NCBI RefSeq assembly: GCF_002911665.1
Contig: NZ_MTBP01000001.1
Span: 1,736,001-1,800,000, forward strand
Direction: 5' to 3'
Origin: Actinomadura rubteroloni
Lineage (GTDB): Bacteria > Actinomycetota > Actinomycetes > Streptosporangiales > Streptosporangiaceae
Length of the DNA: 64,000 nt
Below the pieces are notes generated by a model. The model did not search any database. It had not been told where the DNA came from and was given only the letters and a program-made list of their open reading frames with translations. Position 1 is the stretch's first letter, and each line of letters begins with the position of its first letter. Below, one piece after another: positions 45,085 to 52,997 of the stretch. Position numbers and translations under genes: made by a program.

Positions 45085-45981
45085 TCAGTCCTGGTCGTCC
45101 AGATGGGAGAGCTTGTCCGGGTTGGTGACGGCGTAGATCCCGGCGACCCGGTCGCCCGACGTGTTGAGGTCGATGACCATCACGGCGAACGGCGCGTCGT
45201 GGTCGAACAGCACGGCCGACGGGTCGCCGTTGACCGTCCGGTACCGGATCTCCAGGTCGGCGGGCACCCGCCGCGCCGCGCCCCCGGCGATCATCCGCGC
45301 CACGCGGTCCCGTCCGGTCACCGGGCGCAGCGCGGCGCCCTTGGCCTTGCCGCCGCCGTCGGTCCACATCGTGACGTCCGGCGCAAGGAGGTCGAGCAGG
45401 GCCGCGAGGTCGCCGCCGAGCGCCGCCGCGAGGAACCGCTCGGTCACCGCGCGCTGGAGCCGCCGGTCCGGCGCGAACCGGGGCCGCCGGGCCTGGACGT
45501 GCGCACGGGCGCGCCGCGCGAGCTGCCGGACGGCCGGTGGCGTCCGGTCCAGGATCGCCGCGATCTCCGCGTGCGGGTACCCGAACACCTCGTGCAGGAC
45601 GAACACCGCGCGTTCCAGCGGCGACAGCGTCTCCAGCACGACCAGCAGCGCCATCGACACCGCCTCGACGCGGACGGCCGGGTCGTCGGCGGCGGACGGC
45701 TCGGTCACCACCGGTTCGGGCAGCCACGGCCCCACGTACGTCTCCCGGCGGCGGCTCACCGCCGACTGCCGCGCCAGCGCCGTGTTCACCGCGATCCGCA
45801 CGAGGTACGCGCGCGGGTTCTCGATCGGTTCGCCGCCCGCGCACCGCGCCGTCCATGCCATCCATGTGTCCTGCAAGACGTCCTCGGTGTCCGCGACGCT
45901 GCCCAGCAGGTTGTAGACCACCGAGAACAACAGTTCACGGTGGTCGGCGAACACCTCGGTGCCGTCCGTACGGTCGAGCAT
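45085..45981 (-). CDS. ECF41-type sigma factor (SigJ-like) with SnoaL-like C-terminal domain
   Basis: A 298-aa ECF sigma factor. Region 2 is FADHRELLFSVVYNLLGS and DTEDVLQDTWMAW; region 4 is LSPLERAVFVLHEVFGYPHA and RTPPAVRQLARRARAHV. The extra C-terminal SnoaL-like domain carries the two motifs that define ECF41: WTDGGGKAKGA and NPDKL at the extreme end. In this group the C-terminal domain replaces a separate anti-sigma factor. The start has GGAGGA upstream, and a good ECF41 promoter lies in front of it, indicating autoregulation. No carboxymuconolactone-decarboxylase neighbour is present; a hemerythrin gene is divergent instead. Confidence 0.93.
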   Translation of the reverse strand: MLDRTDGTEVFADHRELLFSVVYNLLGSVADTEDVLQDTWMAWTARCAGGEPIENPRAYLVRIAVNTALARQSAVSRRRETYVGPWLPEPVVTEPSAADDPAVRVEAVSMALLVVLETLSPLERAVFVLHEVFGYPHAEIAAILDRTPPAVRQLARRARAHVQARRPRFAPDRRLQRAVTERFLAAALGGDLAALLDLLAPDVTMWTDGGGKAKGAALRPVTGRDRVARMIAGGAARRVPADLEIRYRTVNGDPSAVLFDHDAPFAVMVIDLNTSGDRVAGIYAVTNPDKLSHLDDQD

Positions 45982-46018
45982 CCGGTCCTCCTGCGGTACA
46001 TCGGCTCACCCTTTAAGA

Positions 46019-46043
46019 GACGTTCCGCGCCCGGAGTGTGACA
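46019..46043 (-). promoter_or_regulatory. Probable ECF41 promoter of the sigma-factor gene
   Basis: Read on the minus strand, TGTCACA (46043-46037), a 14-nt spacer, then CGTC (46022-46019). This is the ECF41 pattern as I recall it, 37 nt before the sigma-factor ATG. It supports positive autoregulation. Confidence 0.7.
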
Positions 46044-46096
46044 TCGCGCCCGCGAATGTGACGTGCGCCGCAGGATGTCACGTTCCCGATGCCGCG

Positions 46097-46136
46097 ACCC
46101 CTCATGGATGGCGCACGTCTTCGACAGATGAGGGGT
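46097..46136 (+). promoter_or_regulatory. Hairpin that could mask the hemerythrin ribosome-binding site
   Basis: ACCCCTCAT (46097-46105) pairs perfectly with ATGAGGGGT (46128-46136). The second arm contains the AGGGG ribosome-binding site of the gene starting at 46142, so folding would block initiation. Confidence 0.45.
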
Positions 46137-46141
46137 TCGCC

Positions 46142-46750
46142 ATGAGCGACCAGAAGATCGACACCTCGATGATGTACGCCGTCCACGACGCGTTCCAGCG
46201 CGACATGGACCGGTTCGCGGGCCTGGCCGAGCGCGGAGCGGCGCTGGACGGCCCGGACGTCGCCGCCTGCTGGACGCGTTTCACCCGCTTCCTCCACATC
46301 CACCACACCGCCGAGGACACACATCTGTGGCCCGTCCTCCAGGAACGTGTCGCAGGCGGACCCGGCGAAGCCGTCCTGGAGCGCATGGAACGCGAACACC
46401 GCGACCTGACCGCGCTGCTCGACGCCTTCCAGCACGACCCCGAACGCCACGCCGGACGGCTCCGCGCCGCGATGACCGAGCACTGCGAGCACGAGGAGGA
46501 ACTGGCGCTGCCGCTCGTCCAGAACCTCCTGACCCCGGACGAGTGGAACGCCTTCGGCGACGAACAGCGCCGACGGCTCGGCATCGGCGGCGCCGCGTCC
46601 TTCTTCCCCTGGCTGCTGGACGGCGCCGACGAGACCGCCCGCCGCAGCGTCCTCGGCCATCTGCCGCCGCCCGTCCGGATCGTCTACCGCGCGGTGTGGC
46701 GCCCCCGGTACCTGCGCGGTCCCCGCCTGCCCGCCCTCGCCGGCGTCTGA
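46142..46750 (+). CDS. Hemerythrin-domain protein
   Basis: A 202-aa protein with an N-terminal hemerythrin-like four-helix domain: MYAVHDAFQRDM, FTRFLHIHHTAEDTHLWP, RMEREHRDLTALLDAF and MTEHCEHEEELALPL supply the His/Glu ligands of a di-iron centre. The remaining 50 residues are helical (FFPWLLDGADETARRSVLGH) and match the usual actinobacterial extension. Such proteins sense or store oxygen, NO or reactive species. Start ATG 46142 with AGGGG 6 nt upstream. It is divergent from the ECF41 sigma gene and 18 nt before an MFS exporter, so a stress-response unit is plausible. Confidence 0.9.
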   Translation: MSDQKIDTSMMYAVHDAFQRDMDRFAGLAERGAALDGPDVAACWTRFTRFLHIHHTAEDTHLWPVLQERVAGGPGEAVLERMEREHRDLTALLDAFQHDPERHAGRLRAAMTEHCEHEEELALPLVQNLLTPDEWNAFGDEQRRRLGIGGAASFFPWLLDGADETARRSVLGHLPPPVRIVYRAVWRPRYLRGPRLPALAGV

Positions 46751-46768
46751 CCCGAAAGGCCCGAGACC

Positions 46769-48214
46769 ATGCCGTCCTTCCTCGCCACCGGACGCGGCAA
46801 GCTCACGCTCGCCCTGCTCTGCGTGATCGCGTTCCTCGACTTCGCCGACGCCTCGATCGTCAACGTCGCGCTGCCCGCCATGCGCGCCGACCTCGGCTTC
46901 TCCGTCCAGAGCCTGCAGTGGGTGCCGAGCGGCTACCTGCTCACCTACGGCGGGTTCATGCTGCTCGGCGGACGGGCCGCGGACCTGCTCGGCCGCCGCC
47001 GCGTCCTCGTCGCCGGGACGCTCCTGTTCGCCGCGTCGTCGCTGGCCGGCGGCCTCGCCCCGGGCGCCGGGACGCTCGTCGGGGCGCGTCTGGTCCAAGG
47101 CGCGGGCGCGGCGCTCATGCTCCCGGCCGCGCTCTCGATCCTCACCACCGCGTTCCGTGAGGGCGCCGACCGGAACACCGCGCTCGGCGTGTGGGGCGGC
47201 GTCGCGGGGCTCGCGTCCGCCGCCGGGGTGCTGCTCGGCGGGCTGCTCACCGACGGCCCCGGCTGGCGCTGGGTCATGCTCGTCAACCCGCCGGTCGCCG
47301 TGCTCGCCCTGCTCGGCGTGTTCGCGCTGATCGAGCGGGACCGGCCCGCCGCCCGGACGACCGGCTTCGACCTCCCCGGCGCCGTCCTCGTCACGGGCGC
47401 GCTGCTGCTCCTGGTGTTCACGCTGGTCAAGGCCCCGGACGTCGGCTGGGACGCGGCCCGCACCGTCGGCGGCCTCGCGGGCGCCGCCGTCCTGCTGACG
47501 GCGTTCGTCGCCAACGAACTGCGCGCCCGCGACCCGCTCCTGCCGCTGTCGATCTTCCGGATCCGGGGTCTCGCGGCGGCCGACACGACCCAGCTCATCG
47601 CGGTCGCGGGCTTCATCTCGATGTTCTTCTTCCTCAGCCTCTACATGGAGAACGTGCTCGGCTTCTCGCCGCTGCGGACCGGCGCGGCGTACCTGCCGCT
47701 GTGCGCGGGCGTCGCCGTGACGGCGGGCGTCTCGTCCCGGCTCATCGCCCGCGTCGGCACCCGTCCGCTGATCGTCGGCGGGCTGCTCGTCACGGCGGCG
47801 GGCCTGTTCTGGCTGGCGCGGATCCCGGTGGACGGCTCGTACGCCGCCGACGTCCTGCCCGGCACGCTCGTCGCCTCGCTCGGGCTCGGCCCGGTGTTCG
47901 TGGCGGTCACGGCGGCGGCGAACGCGGGCGTCCCGGCCGCCCGGGCCGGGCTCGCCGCCGCGCTGCTCAACGCGTCGCAGCAGGTCGGGGCCGCGCTCGG
48001 CCTCGCGATCTTCTCGGCGCTGGCGACGGCCCGCACCGGCGACCTGCTCGCGGCCGGACGCCCGGCGGCGGACGCGCTGACCGGCGGATTCCAGCGGGCG
48101 CTGCTGGCGTGCGCGTGCTTCGTGCTCGCGGCGTCCGTCGTGGCGCTCCGGACGCGCGACACCCGCAGCGAGCACCCCGAACCGGCCGCGCGGGTCCCCG
48201 AGCCCGTCCGCTGA
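46769..48214 (+). CDS. MFS drug-exporter-like permease (DHA2/EmrB-QacA type)
   Basis: A 481-aa major-facilitator permease with about 14 membrane helices. Motif A is LGGRAADLLGRRRVLVAG; antiporter motif C-like glycine pattern follows in LASAAGVLLGGLLTDGPG; the N-terminus has FLDFADASIVNVALPAM, typical of DHA2 exporters. The last residues are polar. It exports drugs or metabolites using the proton gradient. It follows the hemerythrin gene within 18 nt on the same strand and runs convergently into the prenyl synthase gene, with an 8-nt gap. It could serve export of the nearby terpene product, but that is speculation. Confidence 0.92.
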   Translation: MPSFLATGRGKLTLALLCVIAFLDFADASIVNVALPAMRADLGFSVQSLQWVPSGYLLTYGGFMLLGGRAADLLGRRRVLVAGTLLFAASSLAGGLAPGAGTLVGARLVQGAGAALMLPAALSILTTAFREGADRNTALGVWGGVAGLASAAGVLLGGLLTDGPGWRWVMLVNPPVAVLALLGVFALIERDRPAARTTGFDLPGAVLVTGALLLLVFTLVKAPDVGWDAARTVGGLAGAAVLLTAFVANELRARDPLLPLSIFRIRGLAAADTTQLIAVAGFISMFFFLSLYMENVLGFSPLRTGAAYLPLCAGVAVTAGVSSRLIARVGTRPLIVGGLLVTAAGLFWLARIPVDGSYAADVLPGTLVASLGLGPVFVAVTAAANAGVPAARAGLAAALLNASQQVGAALGLAIFSALATARTGDLLAAGRPAADALTGGFQRALLACACFVLAASVVALRTRDTRSEHPEPAARVPEPVR

Positions 48215-48221
48215 CGCGGTT

Positions 48222-49265
48222 TCACGCCGTGCGGCGCAACGCGGCGGTCGTCAGTTCTTCGAGCGCGAGCCGGGCCTGCTCCGGCACCGGCGCGGCGGCC
48301 AGGATCTCCAGCGCCGCCGCGTCGCGCTCGCGGATCATCGCCTCGACCGCCGCGGGCGCGCCGGTCGCCGTGATCACCGCGCGGAGCCGTGCGGCGCCGT
48401 CCTCGTCCAGCGCCCGATCGCCGTGCAGCGTCTCGATGACGCGGCGCTGCGCGGGGTCGGCGCGCTCCAGCGCGTGCGCGATGAGGACGGTCGGCTTCCC
48501 TGCGCGCAGATCGTCCAGCCGGGACCTGCCGGTGACGGACGGGTCCCCGAACGTGCCGAGGACGTCGTCGCGCAACTGGAACGCCTCGCCGGCCGCCAGT
48601 CCGAACGCCGAGTAGGCCGCCAGCAGCTCCGGTGGCGCCCCCGCGAGCGCGCCGCCGAGCTGCAACGGGCGCTCGACGGTGTACTTGGCCGTCTTGTACC
48701 GCGCGACGGTCAGCGACCGCTGCGGTGAAGACGGCCCGCGCGCCTGCTCCAGCAGGTCCAGGTACCGCCCGTAGAACACTTCCGAGCGCATGTCGTCGTA
48801 GTACGGGCGGGCCGCCGCGAGCCGCGCCGGTTCCAGGCCGCAGCCGGTCAGCAGCTCGTCCGCCCAGGCCATGCACAGGTCGCCGAGCAGCAGCGCCGTC
48901 CCGAGCCCGAACCGCTCGGAGTCGCCGCGCCAGCGCCGCGCGGCGTGCTGGCCTGCGAGCGCGCGGTGCAGGGACGGCCGGCCGCGCCGCAGGTCGCCGC
49001 CGTCCATGACGTCGTCGTGGATCAGGCGGAACGCGTGGAAGACCTCCAGCGCCGCCGCCGCGCGGACGACCTCGGGACGGTCGTCGCCGCCCGCGCCGCG
49101 CCAGCCCCAGTAACAGAGCAGCGGCCGGACGCGATCGCCGCCGTCCAGCACGAAGTCGCGGACGGTGCGGAAGGCCGTCCGCACCGCGCCGTCGCGGACG
49201 GTGTCCAGCCGGGCGTCGAGGAATGCGGCGAGCACCGCGTCGACGCGGCTGCGGAGCCGGTCCAT
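48222..49265 (-). CDS. Polyprenyl diphosphate synthase (FPP/GGPP-type)
   Basis: A 347-aa trans-prenyltransferase that extends isoprenyl diphosphates. The first Asp-rich motif is DDVMD (84-88) in LIHDDVMDGGDLRRGRPSLH; the second is DD at 233-234 in FQLRDDVLGTFGD; substrate-binding KPTVLIAHAL follows. Product chain length (FPP, GFPP or GGPP) cannot be fixed from sequence alone. It lies downstream of a terpene synthase on the same strand, so it likely provides that enzyme's substrate. Start ATG 49265 follows GGAGG. Confidence 0.92.
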   Translation of the reverse strand: MDRLRSRVDAVLAAFLDARLDTVRDGAVRTAFRTVRDFVLDGGDRVRPLLCYWGWRGAGGDDRPEVVRAAAALEVFHAFRLIHDDVMDGGDLRRGRPSLHRALAGQHAARRWRGDSERFGLGTALLLGDLCMAWADELLTGCGLEPARLAAARPYYDDMRSEVFYGRYLDLLEQARGPSSPQRSLTVARYKTAKYTVERPLQLGGALAGAPPELLAAYSAFGLAAGEAFQLRDDVLGTFGDPSVTGRSRLDDLRAGKPTVLIAHALERADPAQRRVIETLHGDRALDEDGAARLRAVITATGAPAAVEAMIRERDAAALEILAAAPVPEQARLALEELTTAALRRTA

Positions 49266-49526
49266 GGGGGAGGACCTCCGTTCCAGGGTTCGGGACGGCG
49301 CAGGTGGCTGGGCGGTTCGGCGTCCATCGCGTTGAAGATGACGTTCTGCGCGCCCTCCACGCCGGGTGGACGGCCGCGAGCCCGGGGCGGGCGGTAGCGC
49401 GACGGCACCGGCCTCACCCGTTCACTGCGCCTCGTGGCCGGGACGGAGCGTCCGGACGTGCCGGCTGCGGTTCAGGGCGTCGTCGCCTGCCCATCGTGGG
49501 TCTTCCTTCAAGGGCGGTTCGGTGCG

Positions 49527-50591
49527 TCACAGGTCCCACCACCAGGCGATGGTGGGAAGGGGGACCGGCTCGTCGCCGGAGTCGGCGGGACGCTCGGCCC
49601 AGACGATCGGGCCGCCGACAGGTTCGCCCGGCCCCGTCGCGTCCGCGTCGAGGTGGCGCGGTGTGCGCTGCCCCCATTCGGCGTTGCCGCGAATGCCGTA
49701 GGCGAGGCCGTCCAGGTAGGCGCGGCCCGCGTCGCCGAGGCCGGGCCGGGTCCGCTCGCGCAGCCGCAGGAAGCGCTGGAACACGCGGTCGCGCAGGCGC
49801 ACGGCGGTGCGCACGGCGGTCCGGACGTCGCCGCCGTTCTGGTCCAGCAGCACGGTGTAGATGTTCTGGCCGCCGTCCAGTTCACGGACGAAGGAATGGC
49901 GGTCGTTGTCCAGTGCGGCGGTCAGGATCGCCATTTCGGTGAGCGCGCGGACGGCGGGCGCGTCCATCTCGGCGGCGGGCACCTCGGCGCCGTGCGCGAT
50001 CTCCAGCATCGCGTAGGCGGGTGCGCCGCCGGCGGAATGGAGGCGCATCGTGATGTAATCTTCGAGATCCGGCATGTGGCGGCGCGCCTGATACGACACC
50101 TGCCACATCACGCCGGTCAGCCAGGCGCGGTGCGCGGCGACGAACCGCTGGAACTGGACGGGCGTTGCGAGCCGCCGGAATCGCTCGCCGATATCCTGTA
50201 GCGCGACCGCGTAGGCGTCCCCGCGAGCGGCCGGCGCCGGGCATTCCAGCGCGCGTTGGACGCGGGCGGCCATCGGCACGAACTCGGCCGGGCGGATGCT
50301 GTAGTGCCCGGTGTCGCAGCGGCCGTCGTCGAAGGCGAAACCCCAGTACACCCATAGCGCGGTGGCGAGGAGCCGGTCGTCGTCGGCGCCCGGCGCGAAC
50401 CGCGCGAAGAAGTCGGTCCCGCGGCTGCCGATGATTCTCGCGCGTTCCCGCGCGTCGGCCCACAGGCCCGATTCGTCGATCCACGCGATGGCGCGCCGTT
50501 CGACGCGTGTCGCCGCCGGGTTGATCGCCGGTTCCAAGGGGCAGTAGATCGGCGGCAATTCGAGATCGGCCGCCGTCAGGGTCCTTTCCAC
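49527..50591 (-). CDS. Class I terpene synthase
   Basis: A 354-aa class I terpene cyclase of the bacterial type. The metal-binding Asp-rich motif is FDDGRCD (88-93), a variant of DDxxD/DDxxxD, and the NSE triad is NDRHSFVRE (Asn229, Ser233, Glu237). Supporting motifs are PPIYCPLEPAINP near the start, YITMRLHSAGGAPAY and the C-terminal arginine-tyrosine region. GTG 50591 is preceded by GGGAGGAGG. It cyclises a prenyl diphosphate, most likely the product of the neighbouring synthase. Product unknown; a diterpene or sesquiterpene is possible. It is not an obvious geosmin or 2-MIB synthase. Confidence 0.9.
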   Translation of the reverse strand: MERTLTAADLELPPIYCPLEPAINPAATRVERRAIAWIDESGLWADARERARIIGSRGTDFFARFAPGADDDRLLATALWVYWGFAFDDGRCDTGHYSIRPAEFVPMAARVQRALECPAPAARGDAYAVALQDIGERFRRLATPVQFQRFVAAHRAWLTGVMWQVSYQARRHMPDLEDYITMRLHSAGGAPAYAMLEIAHGAEVPAAEMDAPAVRALTEMAILTAALDNDRHSFVRELDGGQNIYTVLLDQNGGDVRTAVRTAVRLRDRVFQRFLRLRERTRPGLGDAGRAYLDGLAYGIRGNAEWGQRTPRHLDADATGPGEPVGGPIVWAERPADSGDEPVPLPTIAWWWDL

Positions 50592-50994
50592 GATCGACCT
50601 CCTCCCTGGGGTGCGGGCGGCGAGGGAGCGCGACCACCCGCGGACCGTCACGGTAACACCAGGTTCGGCGACCTATTTCGGCCCGGGAGATCTTTGTTGA
50701 CGGAACGGCTCGAAAGAATCCGGAGAAAAGCCGTTAAACCGCACCGGCGATCGTTTACGGAAAGGTCGCGGGCGGGGCGGCGGAAAAGCCCGCGCCGAAG
50801 GGCGTCGCGGCGCGCCGCCTTGCCGGGGGGTGCCATACCCCTGGCGGCGGCGCGGGTTTCGTCTCGACGTCGCGCCGGTCCCGCTGCCACATGGCAGCAC
50901 GGGCGATGCCGCTGACCTGCGGACGGTCGGGACGCCTTCCCGCATGATGAGAACCATGTTGAGTTGGTCGGGATTGTTGGCAATACTCCCCGGC
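50592..50994. other. 403-bp intergenic region between terpene synthase and organosulfur operon
   Basis: No gene that I can support. It must hold both divergent promoters. Near 50690-50750 it is relatively AT-rich (TTGTTGACGGAACGG, GAATCCGGAGAAAAG), which would suit a promoter for the terpene synthase. The right end holds the promoter-like sequence at 50959-50987. Open frames here are GC-driven shadows. Confidence 0.6.
50959..50987 (+). promoter_or_regulatory. Sigma-70-like promoter, probably leaderless
   Basis: TTGAGT (50959-50964), a 17-nt spacer and AATACT (50982-50987), 7 nt before ATG 50995. There is no Shine-Dalgarno, so the transcript would begin at or near the start codon. Confidence 0.55.
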
Positions 50995-52005
50995 ATGTCC
51001 GCACCCCGTCCCGAGACCGTCTGGTACACCCGCTGTCCCGTCCCCACCGCCACCGGCATCGCCGCAGATCAGAACTGGCTCGCCGATGCGTTCGCGCCCG
51101 ACGGCGTCGCCGTCCGCTCGCTCCAGGAGGAGGACGCGGGCGACCGCCGCGCCGAGCACTTCCGGCACCGGCTCGCCACGCTGATCCGCGAGGGCGGCAA
51201 CGTGCCCGCGCTGTGGGCACGGTCCAACGGCGCGCCGACCCGGCTCGTCGGGCTGACGTGGATCGAGGAGCGGCAGGTCGTCGTGGCGCGTCCCGGCGCG
51301 GGCGTCCACGGCCCCGGCGACCTCAAGGGGCTGCGGCTCGCGATCCCGCGCCGGAGCATCGAGATCGACTTCTGGCGGGCGATGGCGCTGCGCGGCTTCG
51401 ACGGCGCGCTGCGCCGGGCCGGGCTGACCCTCGCCGACGCCGACCTCGTGGACCTGGACGGCGACGTCCTGCCCGGCCAGTGGGAGGCCGAACTCGCCGC
51501 CCTGCGCGACGGCCGCGTGGACGCCGTCTACACCAAGGGCGCGGTCGCCGTGGAGACCGCCGCCCGCTACGGCGCCGAGGTCGCCATCGACCTCGACGCC
51601 CTGCCCGACCGGAGCGCCCGCGTCAACAACGGCACGCCCCGGCCGATCACGGTCGACCAGCGGCTGCTGGACGACCACCCCGACCTCGTCGTCCGGTTCC
51701 TCGCCGTGCTGCTCGGCGCGGCGGACTGGGCGCGAGACCGGCCCGCCGAGGTCGCCCGCATCCTCGGCGCCGAGACCGGCTCGGGCCCCGCCGGGGTCGC
51801 CGCCGCCTACCGGAACGCGTCCGACCTGCACGCCGACCTGTCCGACGAGCGGCTGACCCTGCTCGCCGGCCAGGAGGAGTTCCTGCGCCGGCACGGCTTC
51901 CACGACGCCCCGGTGGACGTGTCCGCCTGGGCCGACCCCGCGCCGCTGGCCGCCGCCCGGCGCCTCGTCCCCGACCTCCCCTTCCTCTCCCTGGAGAAGC
52001 CATGA
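50995..52005 (+). CDS. DszB-like protein (sulfinate desulfinase / SBP fold)
   Basis: A 336-aa protein with the bilobed periplasmic-binding-protein fold but no signal peptide. It resembles DszB, the 2'-hydroxybiphenyl-2-sulfinate desulfinase: WYTRCPVPTATG aligns with the DszB Cys region (Cys14 at the Cys27 position), and HFRHRLATLIREGGNVPALW puts His55 and Arg65 at the same 10-residue spacing as DszB His60 and Arg70. All three DszB catalytic residues thus appear kept. It heads a seven-gene organosulfur operon. Alternatively it is a binding protein related to SsuA/TauA. Its stop overlaps the next start (ATGA). Confidence 0.72.
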   Translation: MSAPRPETVWYTRCPVPTATGIAADQNWLADAFAPDGVAVRSLQEEDAGDRRAEHFRHRLATLIREGGNVPALWARSNGAPTRLVGLTWIEERQVVVARPGAGVHGPGDLKGLRLAIPRRSIEIDFWRAMALRGFDGALRRAGLTLADADLVDLDGDVLPGQWEAELAALRDGRVDAVYTKGAVAVETAARYGAEVAIDLDALPDRSARVNNGTPRPITVDQRLLDDHPDLVVRFLAVLLGAADWARDRPAEVARILGAETGSGPAGVAAAYRNASDLHADLSDERLTLLAGQEEFLRRHGFHDAPVDVSAWADPAPLAAARRLVPDLPFLSLEKP

Positions 52006-52997
52006 CCCGCATCCCCGCCCGTCCGACGGGCCTGATCGCCGGAGTCCTCGCCGTCCTGCTGGCCGCCGCGGGCTGCGGCGGCGCGGACGCGGCGTCCGGC
52101 GACGTGACGTTCCGCGTCCCCGATCCCGGCAACTCGGGCGTGCTGGCGCTCGGCAAGAAGGACGGCAGCCTCGCGGCGGCGCTCAAGGCCGTCCACGCCA
52201 AGATCGCCTGGACGGGCAGCAGCGGCCCGTTCGCCCCCGCCGCGCAGGAGATGAACGCCGGGGAGCTGGACGCGGCGCAGGGCTCGATCACCTCGGCCGT
52301 CGCCGCGCTCGGGCAGAAGCCCGGGTTCAAGCTGTTCGCGGCGATCGCGCCCGACCAGGTCGGCGAGGGGATCCTGGTGGCGAAGGACTCGCCGATCCGG
52401 ACCGTCCGGGACCTCATCGGAAAGAAGGTGGCCGTCAACAAGGGCGGCACCGCCGAGTACCTGCTGCTCAAGGCGCTGGAGAAGGAGAAGATCCCGGCGG
52501 ACCGGGTGACGCGGGTCTACCTCAACCCCGCGCAGACCGCGCCGGTGTTCAACTCCGGCAAGGTGGACGCGTGGGCCGTCTGGTCCGCCTACTCCATCCC
52601 CGAGATCGCGACGGCGGGTGCCCGGTTCCTCGTCACCGGCGGGCAGATCGGGTCGCAGAACTACTCGGTGTGGGCCGTCCGGACGGGCTTCGCCAAGGAC
52701 CACCCGGACGTCGTCAAGGCGTTCTACCAGTACCTCCACGACGCCGGGACGAAGCAGATCCAGAACCCGTCCGCGTACGTCAACGTCTTCACCAAGGCCG
52801 GGCCGCAGGCCGTGAGCGGCACCGCGCTGGCGCTCACCCTCGACAACGCCCGCAAGGGCGCCACCGCGCAGCCGATCGGCGCGACCGACCTCGCCAACTT
52901 CGCGACCGTCGCGAAGTTCTTCGCCGACCAGAAGGTCACGCCCGCGCCGGTGGACGTGGCGCCGCACGTGCTCGACCCGGCCGGGACCGGGTCATGA
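52002..52997 (+). CDS. Sulfonate/nitrate-type ABC substrate-binding lipoprotein (SsuA-like)
   Basis: A 331-aa lipoprotein with a signal peptide and lipobox (LIAGVLAVLLAAAGC, lipidation at the Cys of AAGC). The mature part is SsuA/TauA-like: FRVPDPGNSGVLALGKKDG, DAAQGSITSAVAALGQ, DLIGKKVAVNKGGTAEYLLL and FNSGKVDAWAVWSAYSIPEI. It would capture alkanesulfonates or similar anions outside the membrane and hand them to the permease encoded next. It overlaps both neighbouring genes by 4 nt (ATGA), confirming operon structure. Confidence 0.9.
   Translation: MTRIPARPTGLIAGVLAVLLAAAGCGGADAASGDVTFRVPDPGNSGVLALGKKDGSLAAALKAVHAKIAWTGSSGPFAPAAQEMNAGELDAAQGSITSAVAALGQKPGFKLFAAIAPDQVGEGILVAKDSPIRTVRDLIGKKVAVNKGGTAEYLLLKALEKEKIPADRVTRVYLNPAQTAPVFNSGKVDAWAVWSAYSIPEIATAGARFLVTGGQIGSQNYSVWAVRTGFAKDHPDVVKAFYQYLHDAGTKQIQNPSAYVNVFTKAGPQAVSGTALALTLDNARKGATAQPIGATDLANFATVAKFFADQKVTPAPVDVAPHVLDPAGTGS

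Noticed and set aside
48222..50591. A 2-methylisoborneol cluster
   Set aside because: No adjacent GPP C-methyltransferase of the 2-MIB type is present, and the Asp-rich motif differs.
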